A stretch of 64,000 bases of DNA. Source: DATGZX01 sp035296965. Its GTDB lineage: Bacteria > Planctomycetota > Planctomycetia > Gemmatales > Gemmataceae. Shown here piece after piece: positions 27,535-35,937 of the stretch. The first letter of the stretch is position 1; every line of letters begins with the position of its first letter. The stretch covers positions 62,001 through 126,000 of the forward strand of contig DATGZX010000380.1 in the NCBI GenBank assembly GCA_035296965.1. Direction: 5' to 3'. The notes beneath the pieces were generated by a model. That model worked only from the letters and a program-made list of their open reading frames with translations. It was not told the origin of the DNA and did not search any database. Both the position numbers and the translations under genes were made by a program.

Positions 27535-29404
27535 CCCGCTGGACAAGGACGCCACGGCCTCGTTCATGGAGGATGGTCACGTCGTTTTTGCCTGCGCGGA
27601 AGAGCGACTTTCGCGCGTGAAACTGCAAGACGGCTTTCCTTCCCTGGCAGTTAAGCTTGGCTTTGAACGAACAGGCTGGGACCCGGCAAGCATCGACGCC
27701 GTCGCATACGCGTTCTTTGATGGCGACGGCGAGGCCAAGCTGATTCGAGCTGCGCAGGAAAAGGACGCCCAAACTCACCGGTCCGATTGCACTGCAGCTT
27801 CGCTGCAACGACTTCACGCGATTAGCTCCAACGGCTACGTGGTAGACCGAACCAAGCGAATTCCCGGGTTCGAGCAGGAACGTGATGAATTCATGCCGCC
27901 CAAGTCGTTACTGAAGCGTCTTGCATACAAGTGGATGGCTACCTCGCCCCGGCTGGATTGGCGAGCCCATCAGCACTATTTCAAGCAGTGGGCGGACGAG
28001 GCCATTGCGGACCACCGCCGGCGTACACAGCAACTGCTAGACGGATTGGGCCAGTACGGACTGACAGGCAAGCTACGCCGTTTCAACCACCACGACACCC
28101 ATGCCGCCAACAGCTTTTACGCCTCGGCGTTCGACGATGCCTTGCTCATTACTCTGGATGGTTATGGATCGGGAAACTGCGGCGGCGTTTATGTTGGCAG
28201 CCGGGAGGGTATCAAGTGTCTCCACAAGTTCGCATTTCCAAACTCCCTTGGCGAGTACTATGAACACGTCACCAGCGGGTTGGGGTTCAAGCCGGGCCGG
28301 CATGAGGGCAAGATCGTCGGTTTGGCCGCATATGGCGATCCCGACATCCTTCGGCAGGTGCTCCTCGATCGCTTCGAATGCAAGGACGGCGACATCGTCA
28401 TCCGCGCGGGGATGAACCGCCTGTTTACGCGCGCCTTAGCGCAACGCTTCGCCAAGCGCGACGTGGCTGCTGCCTACCAGACTGTGCTCGAAGACGTGAC
28501 CAAGCAGATGGCGAGCTACTGGCTAAAGAAGACAGGCATGAAGAAGATCGCAGTCTCAGGCGGCGTCCATGCCAATGTCAAGCTCAATCAACGCCTGAGA
28601 GAACTTGATGGCGTGGAACAGGTGTTTGTCTATCCGAACATGGGTGACGGCGGTTGTGGCTCCGGAGCTGCCATGCTCGTCTTCGATCGCATGCTATTCG
28701 GCGGCCGACCGCTGGAAAATGTGTATTATGGACCGGATTACTCCGAATCTGAAATCGCTGACGCGTTGAGATTGGAGAACCTGGCGTTCGAGCGCCTGCC
28801 TGACATCGAGGACAGGGTTGCCCAGTTGTTGACGGAAGACCATATCATCGGGCGGTTCAACGGTCGCATGGAGTACGGTCCGCGCGCTTTGGGCAATCGC
28901 TCGGTCTTGTACCCGGCCCGCGAACCGGAAGTCAATCAGTGGTTGAACCACCAACTGGGCCGCACGGAGTTCATGCCGTTCGCACCCGCCGCACTGGCCA
29001 GCGAGGCAGGCAGGCTCTTCAAGAACGTGGCAGGCTGCGAAAAGACGGCGGAGTTCATGACCATCACTTTTGATTGCACCGACGACATGATGCGCATGTG
29101 CCCCGCAGCCGTGCACGTGGACGGAACGGCCCGGCCGCAGCTGGTGAGCGAACGCACTAATTCGAGCTTCCACAAGATTATTCGCGGGTACTTCGAACGT
29201 AGCGGCATTCCTGCATTGATCAACACCAGCTTTAATATGCACGAGGAGCCTATCGTCTGCTCTCCGGCTGACGCGATTCGCGCATTCCTTATCGGCAACA
29301 TCGATTATCTCGCGATCGGCCGATTTCTTGTTCCCCATCCCCGCCTGCGGGAGCTAACCAAAGAACGCCAAAAAGAAGTCCAAGCGGTCGGCGCGGCCAG
29401 CTAG
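27515..29404 (+). CDS. Carbamoyltransferase, NodU/TobZ family
   Basis: Transfers a carbamoyl group from carbamoyl phosphate, through carbamoyl-AMP, onto a sugar hydroxyl. The 629-residue product has the N-terminal ASKHA-type domain (RVLGISPLDKDATASFMEDG), the metal-binding HHDTHAANSFYASAFDDAL near residue 193, and the C-terminal YrdC-like/carb_trans_C region with RMEYGPRALGNRSVL and TSFNMHEEPIVCSPADA. All are intact and the length is close to the family's usual 550-620. It overlaps the deacetylase gene by 20 bases. The acceptor is not known; the pairing suggests the same glycan is both deacetylated and carbamoylated. Confidence 0.92.
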   Translation: MRVLGISPLDKDATASFMEDGHVVFACAEERLSRVKLQDGFPSLAVKLGFERTGWDPASIDAVAYAFFDGDGEAKLIRAAQEKDAQTHRSDCTAASLQRLHAISSNGYVVDRTKRIPGFEQERDEFMPPKSLLKRLAYKWMATSPRLDWRAHQHYFKQWADEAIADHRRRTQQLLDGLGQYGLTGKLRRFNHHDTHAANSFYASAFDDALLITLDGYGSGNCGGVYVGSREGIKCLHKFAFPNSLGEYYEHVTSGLGFKPGRHEGKIVGLAAYGDPDILRQVLLDRFECKDGDIVIRAGMNRLFTRALAQRFAKRDVAAAYQTVLEDVTKQMASYWLKKTGMKKIAVSGGVHANVKLNQRLRELDGVEQVFVYPNMGDGGCGSGAAMLVFDRMLFGGRPLENVYYGPDYSESEIADALRLENLAFERLPDIEDRVAQLLTEDHIIGRFNGRMEYGPRALGNRSVLYPAREPEVNQWLNHQLGRTEFMPFAPAALASEAGRLFKNVAGCEKTAEFMTITFDCTDDMMRMCPAAVHVDGTARPQLVSERTNSSFHKIIRGYFERSGIPALINTSFNMHEEPIVCSPADAIRAFLIGNIDYLAIGRFLVPHPRLRELTKERQKEVQAVGAAS

Positions 29405-29734
29405 ATGACAGCGCCCGGTTCGCTGCAATAGCCTGGGCGACATGCCTCGTGGCATCCAAAGCGCGCGGGATCCGGCCGGCGCGCTTCTGCTGTCGTTCTA
29501 TCGCCCCCATTGCTTTGCTCAGGACGGTCTGCCCACACTCTTTCACCTGCTGCTGGCGATTCGCGTAGGGTGATGTAGCTTCTGGACTCGAGCAAGAGGG
29601 CGTCCTCGTTGCCCGCCGTTTCTTCTTGACAATGCAAAGGCTCAGCATAAAGCTACAGGGTATGTCTGCTCCTTTCTTTTGACGGTCGGTCGAATTCAGC
29701 GACAGCCTGGTTGCACCAAGAATAGGGGGTTCCT
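29405..29734. other. Intergenic region between carbamoyltransferase and cytochrome genes
   Basis: An AAGCGCGC/GCGCGCTT hairpin at 29459-29486 (8-bp stem) may terminate the carbamoyltransferase transcript, but it lacks a T tract. Nothing else recognised. Confidence 0.5.
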
Positions 29735-31084
29735 ATGCGTCGATGGCTAGGCATCATGGGGCTCGTTGTAGCATCGATCGGCTGTGCACTGGCTTCGCTC
29801 AGCGCGTCCGAACAGACTGCCGCCGACCGCGGAAGGGAAATCATGACTACGCGGTCACTTAACCCACCGGTTTGGTCCATCAAAGCCTATGACAATGCCT
29901 GGAAACAGTGGGGCGTGGCGAGCAAGCCGGCAGACTACTCGAAGGCATTCATGGAACGCTATGGGCTGCACTCGGCTCCGTTCGAAAACCATGGGCTGCC
30001 GATGGGACTGCTGGAGGCCCGCGGGCTTTTCGGCAAGGGCATCGTCAACAATTGTTTGCTCTGCCACGCAGGCACAGTGGCGGGGCAAACATATATCGGC
30101 GTCGCGAATGCCTCGTTGGATCTGCAAGCACTCTTCGAGGAATTGAGCGCGGCGGAGGGCTACAGCCTCGACCTCCCGCTCCGATTCAGCAACGTGCGCG
30201 GGACCATCGATCCAATCAGTTCGCTCGCATTCTTGCTGGGATTTCGCGACGACGGTCTCAATCTGCGGAAACACGTCAAAATCGATTGCGGAGCCAACAT
30301 CTGTAGCGATCCCCCGGCGTGGTGGCTTCTCAAGAAAAAGAAAACACGCGATTGGACTGGCGCGATCGACGCTCGCTCGACGCGGGTGGATATGGTGAAC
30401 TTGTTGACTCCCATGAACAGCGGTGAATACATCAAGAAACAGGACAAGGCATTTGCAGACATCGCTGCCTTCTTGTTAACCGTCGAAGCACCGAAGTATC
30501 CATTTCGCGTTGACCGCGAACTTGCGGCACGCGGCGAGACCTTGTTCGTACAAGCGTGTGCGAAGTGTCACGGCACCTACGGGCCCGGTGGAACATATCC
30601 CAACAAAATCGTCCCATTGGGCGTGATCGGAACGGACAGAACCCTGGCAGAATCGGCCAGTCGCCAGATGATCGAGTCTTTCAACCATAGCTGGCTGGCC
30701 AAGGAACTTGGTCCTGATGGCAAGCCATTTCGGCTTGTCGAAAACCGCGGATACCAGGCTCCACCTCTGGATGGTATCTGGGCGACAGCCCCGTACTTTC
30801 ACAACAGCTCGGTGCCGACGGTTTACCACGTACTCAATTCAAAAGCGCGGCCCACCGTTTATACCCGGTCCTATCGCACCAGCAGGGAAGATTATGACGC
30901 CGTGAAGCTCGGCCACAAGATTACCGTCTTGGACAAGCCCGTCACGGAGAATCTGCCCGCCTTCGAACGCCGCAAGATTTACGACACGAGGCTTCCCGGC
31001 CTCAGCAGTGCGGGCCACACGTTCGGCGATGCTTTCACGGAGGCCGAGCGCATGGCGGTCATCGAGTACTTGAAAACCTTGTAG
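29735..31084 (+). CDS. Di-haem cytochrome c, RoxA/cytochrome-c-peroxidase-like
   Basis: A 449-residue exported redox protein. An N-terminal hydrophobic segment (LGIMGLVVASIGCALASLSA) acts as a signal. Two CXXCH haem sites are present: C107-LL-C110-H111 and C275-AK-C278-H279. The C-terminal motif YQAPPLDGIWATAPYFHNSS is typical of the RoxA/CcpA-related di-haem group, giving a Met-less, His-type ligand region. Substrate unknown: relatives include rubber oxygenase RoxA and di-haem peroxidases. Spacing of the two haem sites (168 residues) and overall length fit this family. The gene stands alone, converging with a secreted-protein gene 57 bases away. Confidence 0.88.
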   Translation: MRRWLGIMGLVVASIGCALASLSASEQTAADRGREIMTTRSLNPPVWSIKAYDNAWKQWGVASKPADYSKAFMERYGLHSAPFENHGLPMGLLEARGLFGKGIVNNCLLCHAGTVAGQTYIGVANASLDLQALFEELSAAEGYSLDLPLRFSNVRGTIDPISSLAFLLGFRDDGLNLRKHVKIDCGANICSDPPAWWLLKKKKTRDWTGAIDARSTRVDMVNLLTPMNSGEYIKKQDKAFADIAAFLLTVEAPKYPFRVDRELAARGETLFVQACAKCHGTYGPGGTYPNKIVPLGVIGTDRTLAESASRQMIESFNHSWLAKELGPDGKPFRLVENRGYQAPPLDGIWATAPYFHNSSVPTVYHVLNSKARPTVYTRSYRTSREDYDAVKLGHKITVLDKPVTENLPAFERRKIYDTRLPGLSSAGHTFGDAFTEAERMAVIEYLKTL

Positions 31085-31140
31085 TCCTGCATGAACTTGA
31101 ACGTGCTTTCGGGGGTCGTGCATGCGGGTGCCCTGAAGCG

Positions 31141-32484
31141 TCAAGGGGCTGTATTCGGGCTTGCCTGGGACAGCCAATGTAGGCGCTGCAGATACCGGTG
31201 ATCGATCGTCAGCTCACCCAAATCGTCGTGCCGGAGCACCAGTCGTTTTTCGTCGAAGCGGACAAGCGTGCCTTCGATCTGGTCATGCTCGGCGCTCGCT
31301 GCCGAACGCAGCCAGAGCCGAACCCGGCTGCCATTGCGGGGGCGCGGCGCTGGAGATTCATCTCGAAAGTAGATCCCTCTGATATCGCCCCAGTTCATGG
31401 CACGCTCCCCGAAACGCGCACGCACGTGAACCTTTCGCCGGTCTGCAGACTTGATGCTGCCGAAAACCTGGTCTCCGGAAAGCAACCAGATTTCGTCTTG
31501 CGTTAGGTCGCCCGCCGGGCGTCGCAGGGATTCCACTCGGCGTGCGAGGCTGAAGTCATCGAAAAAGAGTGCCTCTGCTGACGTCGATCTCGAGGAATCG
31601 ATCAACCTCGACAAGCGTACTGTCCGCAGGACACATCCCGGATTCGCTCGGGGCCCCGACCAGAGAATGTCGTCGTCCACGGCAATGGTCAGGTTTTCCG
31701 GACTGAATTCCATGGAAAGCCGGCGCCAGCCTGGACGTGCGACTGAGGTGACGACTTCACCATTGGAATCCTGTAGCACGGTCTTGTAAGTGCCAGCCTC
31801 GCCTGTGAGGTCTACTTCTCGGCCGCTTTTCCCCGACGCAGCTTCAAAGCGGGCCATGAAGGACCATCTCGTCCCGCTTGCAGGAGGCTGCACCAGAACG
31901 TGAACCGTCGCGCGCCCGGCAGCCAATGGCTCAGCCAGCACGTATTCCGCTATCTGCTCCGGGGTGTCGAAGCAGAGGCTATGCAAGCCGGAAACGCGGG
32001 ATTGCCCTGAGATTCTCGGCATTCCGGTCAGCTTCCAAGCTGCGAGGTTCGTTTCAAAATCATCTTCGAAAATGCTCGCATACGGCGCCTCCCATGTGAT
32101 CGCCCGAACGATCGTCCTTGATAACTTGAGCCGGTCGTTCCATGGAGTGCGAAAACGTACCACGTTCTCGTCTAGCCAAAGGAACTCGCCCGTCAAATGT
32201 TGTTGATTGCGAAAGCAGATTCGATGGGCAGTTGCAGCGAGCAACGACTGTGCCGCCGGCGCCGGGAAGTTAACGAACTCGATTTGCCTGGGCGAAAGCT
32301 CCGGTTTGCCATCCGCGCGCTCGAAGTGCAGTTCGCCATGATCCTTGGGCTTGAGCGTCCCCTGGATCCGCTCCCCGTCCAGCTGCACCGCCTCATCCAA
32401 GGCCAAAGACTGCCGGGATGAGATGCAAAGGAGGAGCACCAACCATGTCTTCGTGCCCAACCCTTGCAACCGGAATGCTCTCAT
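31141..32484 (-). CDS. Secreted hypothetical protein at the 3' end of the trpBA operon
   Basis: A 447-residue exported protein of unrecognised family. From ATG 32484 it begins with a signal peptide (TWLVLLLCISSRQSLA). A TTG start at 32505 overlapping the trpA stop is also possible. Residues 25-110 resemble an SH3/LSm-like beta unit (VQLDGERIQGTLK); a second copy appears near 325 (DEIWLLSGDQVFGSIK) and a third near 400 (SAEHDQIEGTLVRF). Between lies a probable concanavalin-like beta-sandwich starting FEDDFETNLAAWK and ending ALFFDDFSLAR. No catalytic residues are obvious. Proteins of this kind are common in planctomycetes. Adjacent to trpA, but a role in tryptophan synthesis is not implied. 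Confidence 0.75.
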   Translation of the reverse strand: MRAFRLQGLGTKTWLVLLLCISSRQSLALDEAVQLDGERIQGTLKPKDHGELHFERADGKPELSPRQIEFVNFPAPAAQSLLAATAHRICFRNQQHLTGEFLWLDENVVRFRTPWNDRLKLSRTIVRAITWEAPYASIFEDDFETNLAAWKLTGMPRISGQSRVSGLHSLCFDTPEQIAEYVLAEPLAAGRATVHVLVQPPASGTRWSFMARFEAASGKSGREVDLTGEAGTYKTVLQDSNGEVVTSVARPGWRRLSMEFSPENLTIAVDDDILWSGPRANPGCVLRTVRLSRLIDSSRSTSAEALFFDDFSLARRVESLRRPAGDLTQDEIWLLSGDQVFGSIKSADRRKVHVRARFGERAMNWGDIRGIYFRDESPAPRPRNGSRVRLWLRSAASAEHDQIEGTLVRFDEKRLVLRHDDLGELTIDHRYLQRLHWLSQASPNTAP

Positions 32485-32501
32485 GGCGACGATTAGATTG
32501 C

Positions 32502-33332
32502 TCAACGGTCGGGATTTAGAGCTTGTGCCAGCGACTCGGCAAGGCGACCGACTTCATCAACGGCCCGTTCTACGGGTCGCGATCCGAGATCGGCTAGCTG
32601 CTGCACGAAGGCGCTGCCGACGATGATACCGTCCGCAACCTCCCGCAGCATGCGCGCGTGCTCCGGTTTGCTGATCCCGAATCCGACACAGATAGGCAGA
32701 TCGGTCAGACCGCGCAGCCAGCGCACCTGATCAAGCAACTCGTCAGGAAGTTTATCGCGGGCGCCCGTGATTCCGGCGACGCTCACGTAATAAAGGAATC
32801 CGGTGGACGTATTCGCAATCCGCTTGGCCCGATCGGGCGGCGTGGTTGGGGCGACAAGCTGAATGAGCTTGAAATCTTGTGCTCTCGTAATTCCAGCCAA
32901 CTTTTCCGCCTCTTCGAGAGGCAAGTCGGGAACAATGACACCGCTAAAACCAGCCTTCTTTGCCTGGTCGATGAACTTCTCCGGACCACGGCAATGGACC
33001 AAGGCATAAGACACCATGCTGACGAGAGGGACCTGGCGATCCGCGATCGGGTCGGCTGACAATCGGCCGATAGTCTCAAATATGTCGTCAACCCGGACGC
33101 CTTTTGTTAGGGCGCGCGAGTAGGAAGCTTGAATCACCGGGCCGTCGGCAATCGGATCGCTGTAAGGGAAGCCGATCTCAATCAGATTCGCGCCATGTCG
33201 TGCCAGCATGCGGCAAAGGAGCACCGTTGTCTGAAGGTCTGGATCTCCCGCCGTAATGAAAGGCATGAACGCCTTGCGACCTTGGGATCGCAAGCTGTGG
33301 AAGAGTGCATCGATCGGATTCATGGACTTCAT
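32502..33332 (-). CDS. trpA: Tryptophan synthase alpha chain
   Basis: Cleaves indole-3-glycerol phosphate, passing indole through a tunnel to TrpB. From ATG 33332 the product is 276 residues, usual for the family. Motifs: AFMPFITAGDPD, LIEIGFPYSDPIADGPVIQ containing the catalytic Glu and Asp, FSGVIVPDLPLEEAE and the phosphate-binding ICVGFGISKPEHA with DGIIVGSAF. A TTG at 33344 directly after the upstream stop could also start it. It lies downstream of trpB, separated by a small HicB-like gene. Confidence 0.95.
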   Translation of the reverse strand: MKSMNPIDALFHSLRSQGRKAFMPFITAGDPDLQTTVLLCRMLARHGANLIEIGFPYSDPIADGPVIQASYSRALTKGVRVDDIFETIGRLSADPIADRQVPLVSMVSYALVHCRGPEKFIDQAKKAGFSGVIVPDLPLEEAEKLAGITRAQDFKLIQLVAPTTPPDRAKRIANTSTGFLYYVSVAGITGARDKLPDELLDQVRWLRGLTDLPICVGFGISKPEHARMLREVADGIIVGSAFVQQLADLGSRPVERAVDEVGRLAESLAQALNPDR

Positions 33333-33344
33333 GCTCGCATTCAA

Positions 33345-33548
33345 TCAAGACTGTTCCAACGCTGGTTTTGTGGTGCCCGGATCGGTACGCTGTTCTCGGA
33401 GAATTCTTTCGAGAGTTTCCTCCATAATGCGCCTGGCTTTCTCTTCAGTTTCCGCAAATACCTCTGCGTCTGGGAGGAGATGGCAGGTAGCGCGGTAGCA
33501 CCCTTCGTCTACCTGGTCGATGACTACCGCGCAGGCAACTTCGGGCAT
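33345..33548 (-). CDS. Small HicB-like protein between trpB and trpA
   Basis: A 67-residue protein from ATG 33548, which has GAGG seven bases upstream and begins 11 bases after the trpB stop. The N-terminal half, VVIDQVDEGCYRATCHLLPD then EVFAETEEKARRIMEETLERIL, has the beta-beta-beta-alpha pattern of the HicB/DUF1902 fold. There is no DNA-binding extension and no HicA toxin gene beside it. The stop is immediately followed by the trpA start. I infer a co-translated orphan; a regulatory or structural role in the trp operon is possible but unproved. Confidence 0.72.
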   Translation of the reverse strand: MPEVACAVVIDQVDEGCYRATCHLLPDAEVFAETEEKARRIMEETLERILREQRTDPGTTKPALEQS

Positions 33549-33559
33549 GATCCAGCCTC

Positions 33560-34765
33560 TCAAATCTCTTCCCCACGCAGCCGGGCAACTTCGAAGCAAT
33601 CCTTGTCGCCGCGGCCCGAGAAGCAAATGACAATCACATCGTCTTTTGCGCGCCGGGAGGCGATGCGCATGGCCTCGACGATAGCGTGGGCGGTCTCGAG
33701 TGCGGGCAAAATTCCTTCGAGTCGGGAGCAGAGTTCGAACCCGTGTAACGCATCGCTGTCGACGACGCTGGTGTAGCGGACGCGGCCGCTATCCTTCCAA
33801 TAGCTATGCTCTGGTCCGACGCCAGGATAGTCCAGACCCGCGGAGACAGAATGCACGTCGGCGGTCTGGCCATCCGGATCCTGCAGGACATAGCTGTAAG
33901 AGCCGTGCAGTACGCCGGGCCTGCCATGCCCCAGCGAGGCGGCATGTTGTCCCGGGGCGACGCCGCGTCCTCCTGCTTCCACTCCAACCAGTTGTGTGGC
34001 GCTATCTCCGATGAATGGATAAAACATGCCGGCCGAATTGCTGCCTCCGCCGACGCAGGCTACGACTACGTCCGGGAGGCGGCCCGTTTGTTCCAGGCAT
34101 TGCCGGCGGGTTTCCTCGCCAATCACCGACTGGAAATAGCGGACCATCACCGGGAAAGGATGCGGCCCCACCACGCTGCCGATGATGTAATGGGTGTGTT
34201 CGACCGTTGCCATCCAGTCGCGCATTGCCTCGTTGACGGCGTCGCGTAGCGTTCGGCTGCCGCTCAAGACTGGGATGACGTCGCTTCCAAGGGCACGCAT
34301 CTTGAAAACGTTGAGCCGTTGCCGGCGAATGTCTTCTTCCCCCATGTACACCTGGCACCTCAAGCCGAAGAGGGCTGCGGCAGTGGCCGTGGCGACGCCA
34401 TGCTGACCGGCACCCGTTTCCGCTATAATTCGCGGCTTGCCCATGCGCCGTGCTAGGAGAGCTTGACCGATGCAATTGTTGATCTTGTGAGCGCCTGTGT
34501 GATTCAGGTCCTCGCGTTTCAGGTAGATGCGAGCCCCACTTGCCTCGTGTGTCAAGCGCTCCGCAAAGTAGAGCGGCGAGGGACGGCCAACATAATATTT
34601 GAGATAGTAATGGAACTGATGCTGAAACTCCGGATCCTCTCGTGCGTGCTCGAACTGCTCCGTTAGCTGTTGCAGGGCAAACATCAGTGTTTCCGGCACG
34701 AAGCGGCCGCCGTATGGGCCAAAGCGCCCATGTGCGTCAGGAAACGATGTCGATGCTACGGACAT
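33560..34765 (-). CDS. trpB: Tryptophan synthase beta chain
   Basis: PLP enzyme condensing indole with serine to form tryptophan. The product is 401 residues. The N-terminus has GRFGPYGGRFVPETLM; the PLP Lys is K94 in HTGAHKINN; the phosphate-binding GGGSNSAGMF and C-terminal CFSGRGDKD are present. This is the classical TrpB1 length and motif set, consistent with pairing with the TrpA encoded just downstream. No trp leader peptide or T-box was seen in the 276 bases upstream. Confidence 0.96.
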   Translation of the reverse strand: MSVASTSFPDAHGRFGPYGGRFVPETLMFALQQLTEQFEHAREDPEFQHQFHYYLKYYVGRPSPLYFAERLTHEASGARIYLKREDLNHTGAHKINNCIGQALLARRMGKPRIIAETGAGQHGVATATAAALFGLRCQVYMGEEDIRRQRLNVFKMRALGSDVIPVLSGSRTLRDAVNEAMRDWMATVEHTHYIIGSVVGPHPFPVMVRYFQSVIGEETRRQCLEQTGRLPDVVVACVGGGSNSAGMFYPFIGDSATQLVGVEAGGRGVAPGQHAASLGHGRPGVLHGSYSYVLQDPDGQTADVHSVSAGLDYPGVGPEHSYWKDSGRVRYTSVVDSDALHGFELCSRLEGILPALETAHAIVEAMRIASRRAKDDVIVICFSGRGDKDCFEVARLRGEEI

Positions 34766-35041
34766 GGAGAACTCATGGTTGAAGCGTTACTGGACTGTTT
34801 ATGGACATCGGGAGTCAATCGAGGATCTTGTTCAAGCTAGGAGCCCCAAGTAAATGGGTCAAGCGGAAAGCTACCTTACTCTCAGCAGCCGATTGGCGAG
34901 GGTGCCTGTCAAGAAGCTAGCAGCGGATCGTCGGAAGGCAACCGAGATGGTGTTCGAGAGACCTTCAGCTTATAATCGGCGGACGTGCGGCGGATCACGC
35001 ACATTTTCAAGGAAGCCAGCGGTCACAAGCTGAGATGGTAC

Positions 35042-35905
35042 GTGCCTGAGTTGCCGGAAGTCGAAACAGTCGTTCGCGACCTGCGGCCGAGGCTTGCGGG
35101 GAAACGAATCCTGAGCCTTTCGGTGAGTCCTTTCCCCCTGCGCCGCGAGTGGTCCGCGGAGTGGGAGCCGATGGTGATCGGACGGCGGATACAGGAAGTC
35201 CGCAGGCGCGGCAAATGGATTATTCTCGACCTCGATGGCGACCTGCATCTGGTCATTCACCTGGGCATGACCGGCCAGTTACGCGTCATGCCGGCGGACG
35301 CACCGGTCGGTTCCCACACGCACATCATTGCGGAATTGAATCGGGGCCAGGCACAATTGCGCTTTCGAGACGTGCGTCGTTTTGGCAGCGCAACGCTTTT
35401 CCAGGGTAAAACCCTGCTTGACCGCTTCTTTCAAGAGAGCAAGCTGGGGCCCGAGCCTTTTGATCTGGATACAGAGTATTTTCGTGACTGCCTCCTGCGT
35501 ACCAAACGTTGCCTGAAGGCGGTGCTCCTGGATCAATGCGTCGTGGCGGGTGTTGGTAACATTTACGCGGACGAATCGCTTTTCCAGGCCAAGCTGCATC
35601 CAGCCCAGCTGGGGCAGCAGACGACTGCACCCGAAGCGCGCCGCCTGCAGGCAGCTATCGTGCGAGTCCTGAATCGGGCGATTGAGAGGCGCGGTTCAAG
35701 CATTCGAGACTATATCGGCGGCTCTGGAGAGAAGGGGGGATACCAGCGGGAGTTCCGCGTGTACGGCCAAGTGGGTAAGCCTTGTCCACGGTGCAAGACT
35801 TCCATCATGCGTACTCGGTTGGCGGGCCGTTCCACGCATTTTTGTCCGCGCTGTCAACAAACAAGTGGCAGGAATGACCAGGGCAAGAAGCGTCTCAAGG
35901 TATGA
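35042..35905 (+). CDS. mutM: Formamidopyrimidine-DNA glycosylase
   Basis: Base-excision repair enzyme removing 8-oxoguanine and FaPy, with AP-lyase activity. The mature protein starts PELPEVETVV with catalytic P2 and E3, so the GTG at 35042 is the true start (288 residues); the open frame upstream is not used. Other marks: HLGMTGQLRV, the loop H and K region, VAGVGNIYADESLF and the C-terminal zinc finger with CPRC and CPRC around residues 250-275. Reads toward the sensor kinase gene, 32 bases away. Confidence 0.94.
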   Translation: MPELPEVETVVRDLRPRLAGKRILSLSVSPFPLRREWSAEWEPMVIGRRIQEVRRRGKWIILDLDGDLHLVIHLGMTGQLRVMPADAPVGSHTHIIAELNRGQAQLRFRDVRRFGSATLFQGKTLLDRFFQESKLGPEPFDLDTEYFRDCLLRTKRCLKAVLLDQCVVAGVGNIYADESLFQAKLHPAQLGQQTTAPEARRLQAAIVRVLNRAIERRGSSIRDYIGGSGEKGGYQREFRVYGQVGKPCPRCKTSIMRTRLAGRSTHFCPRCQQTSGRNDQGKKRLKV

Positions 35906-35937
35906 CGGAGTTTAGTCCGCGCATTATTCCATAAATC

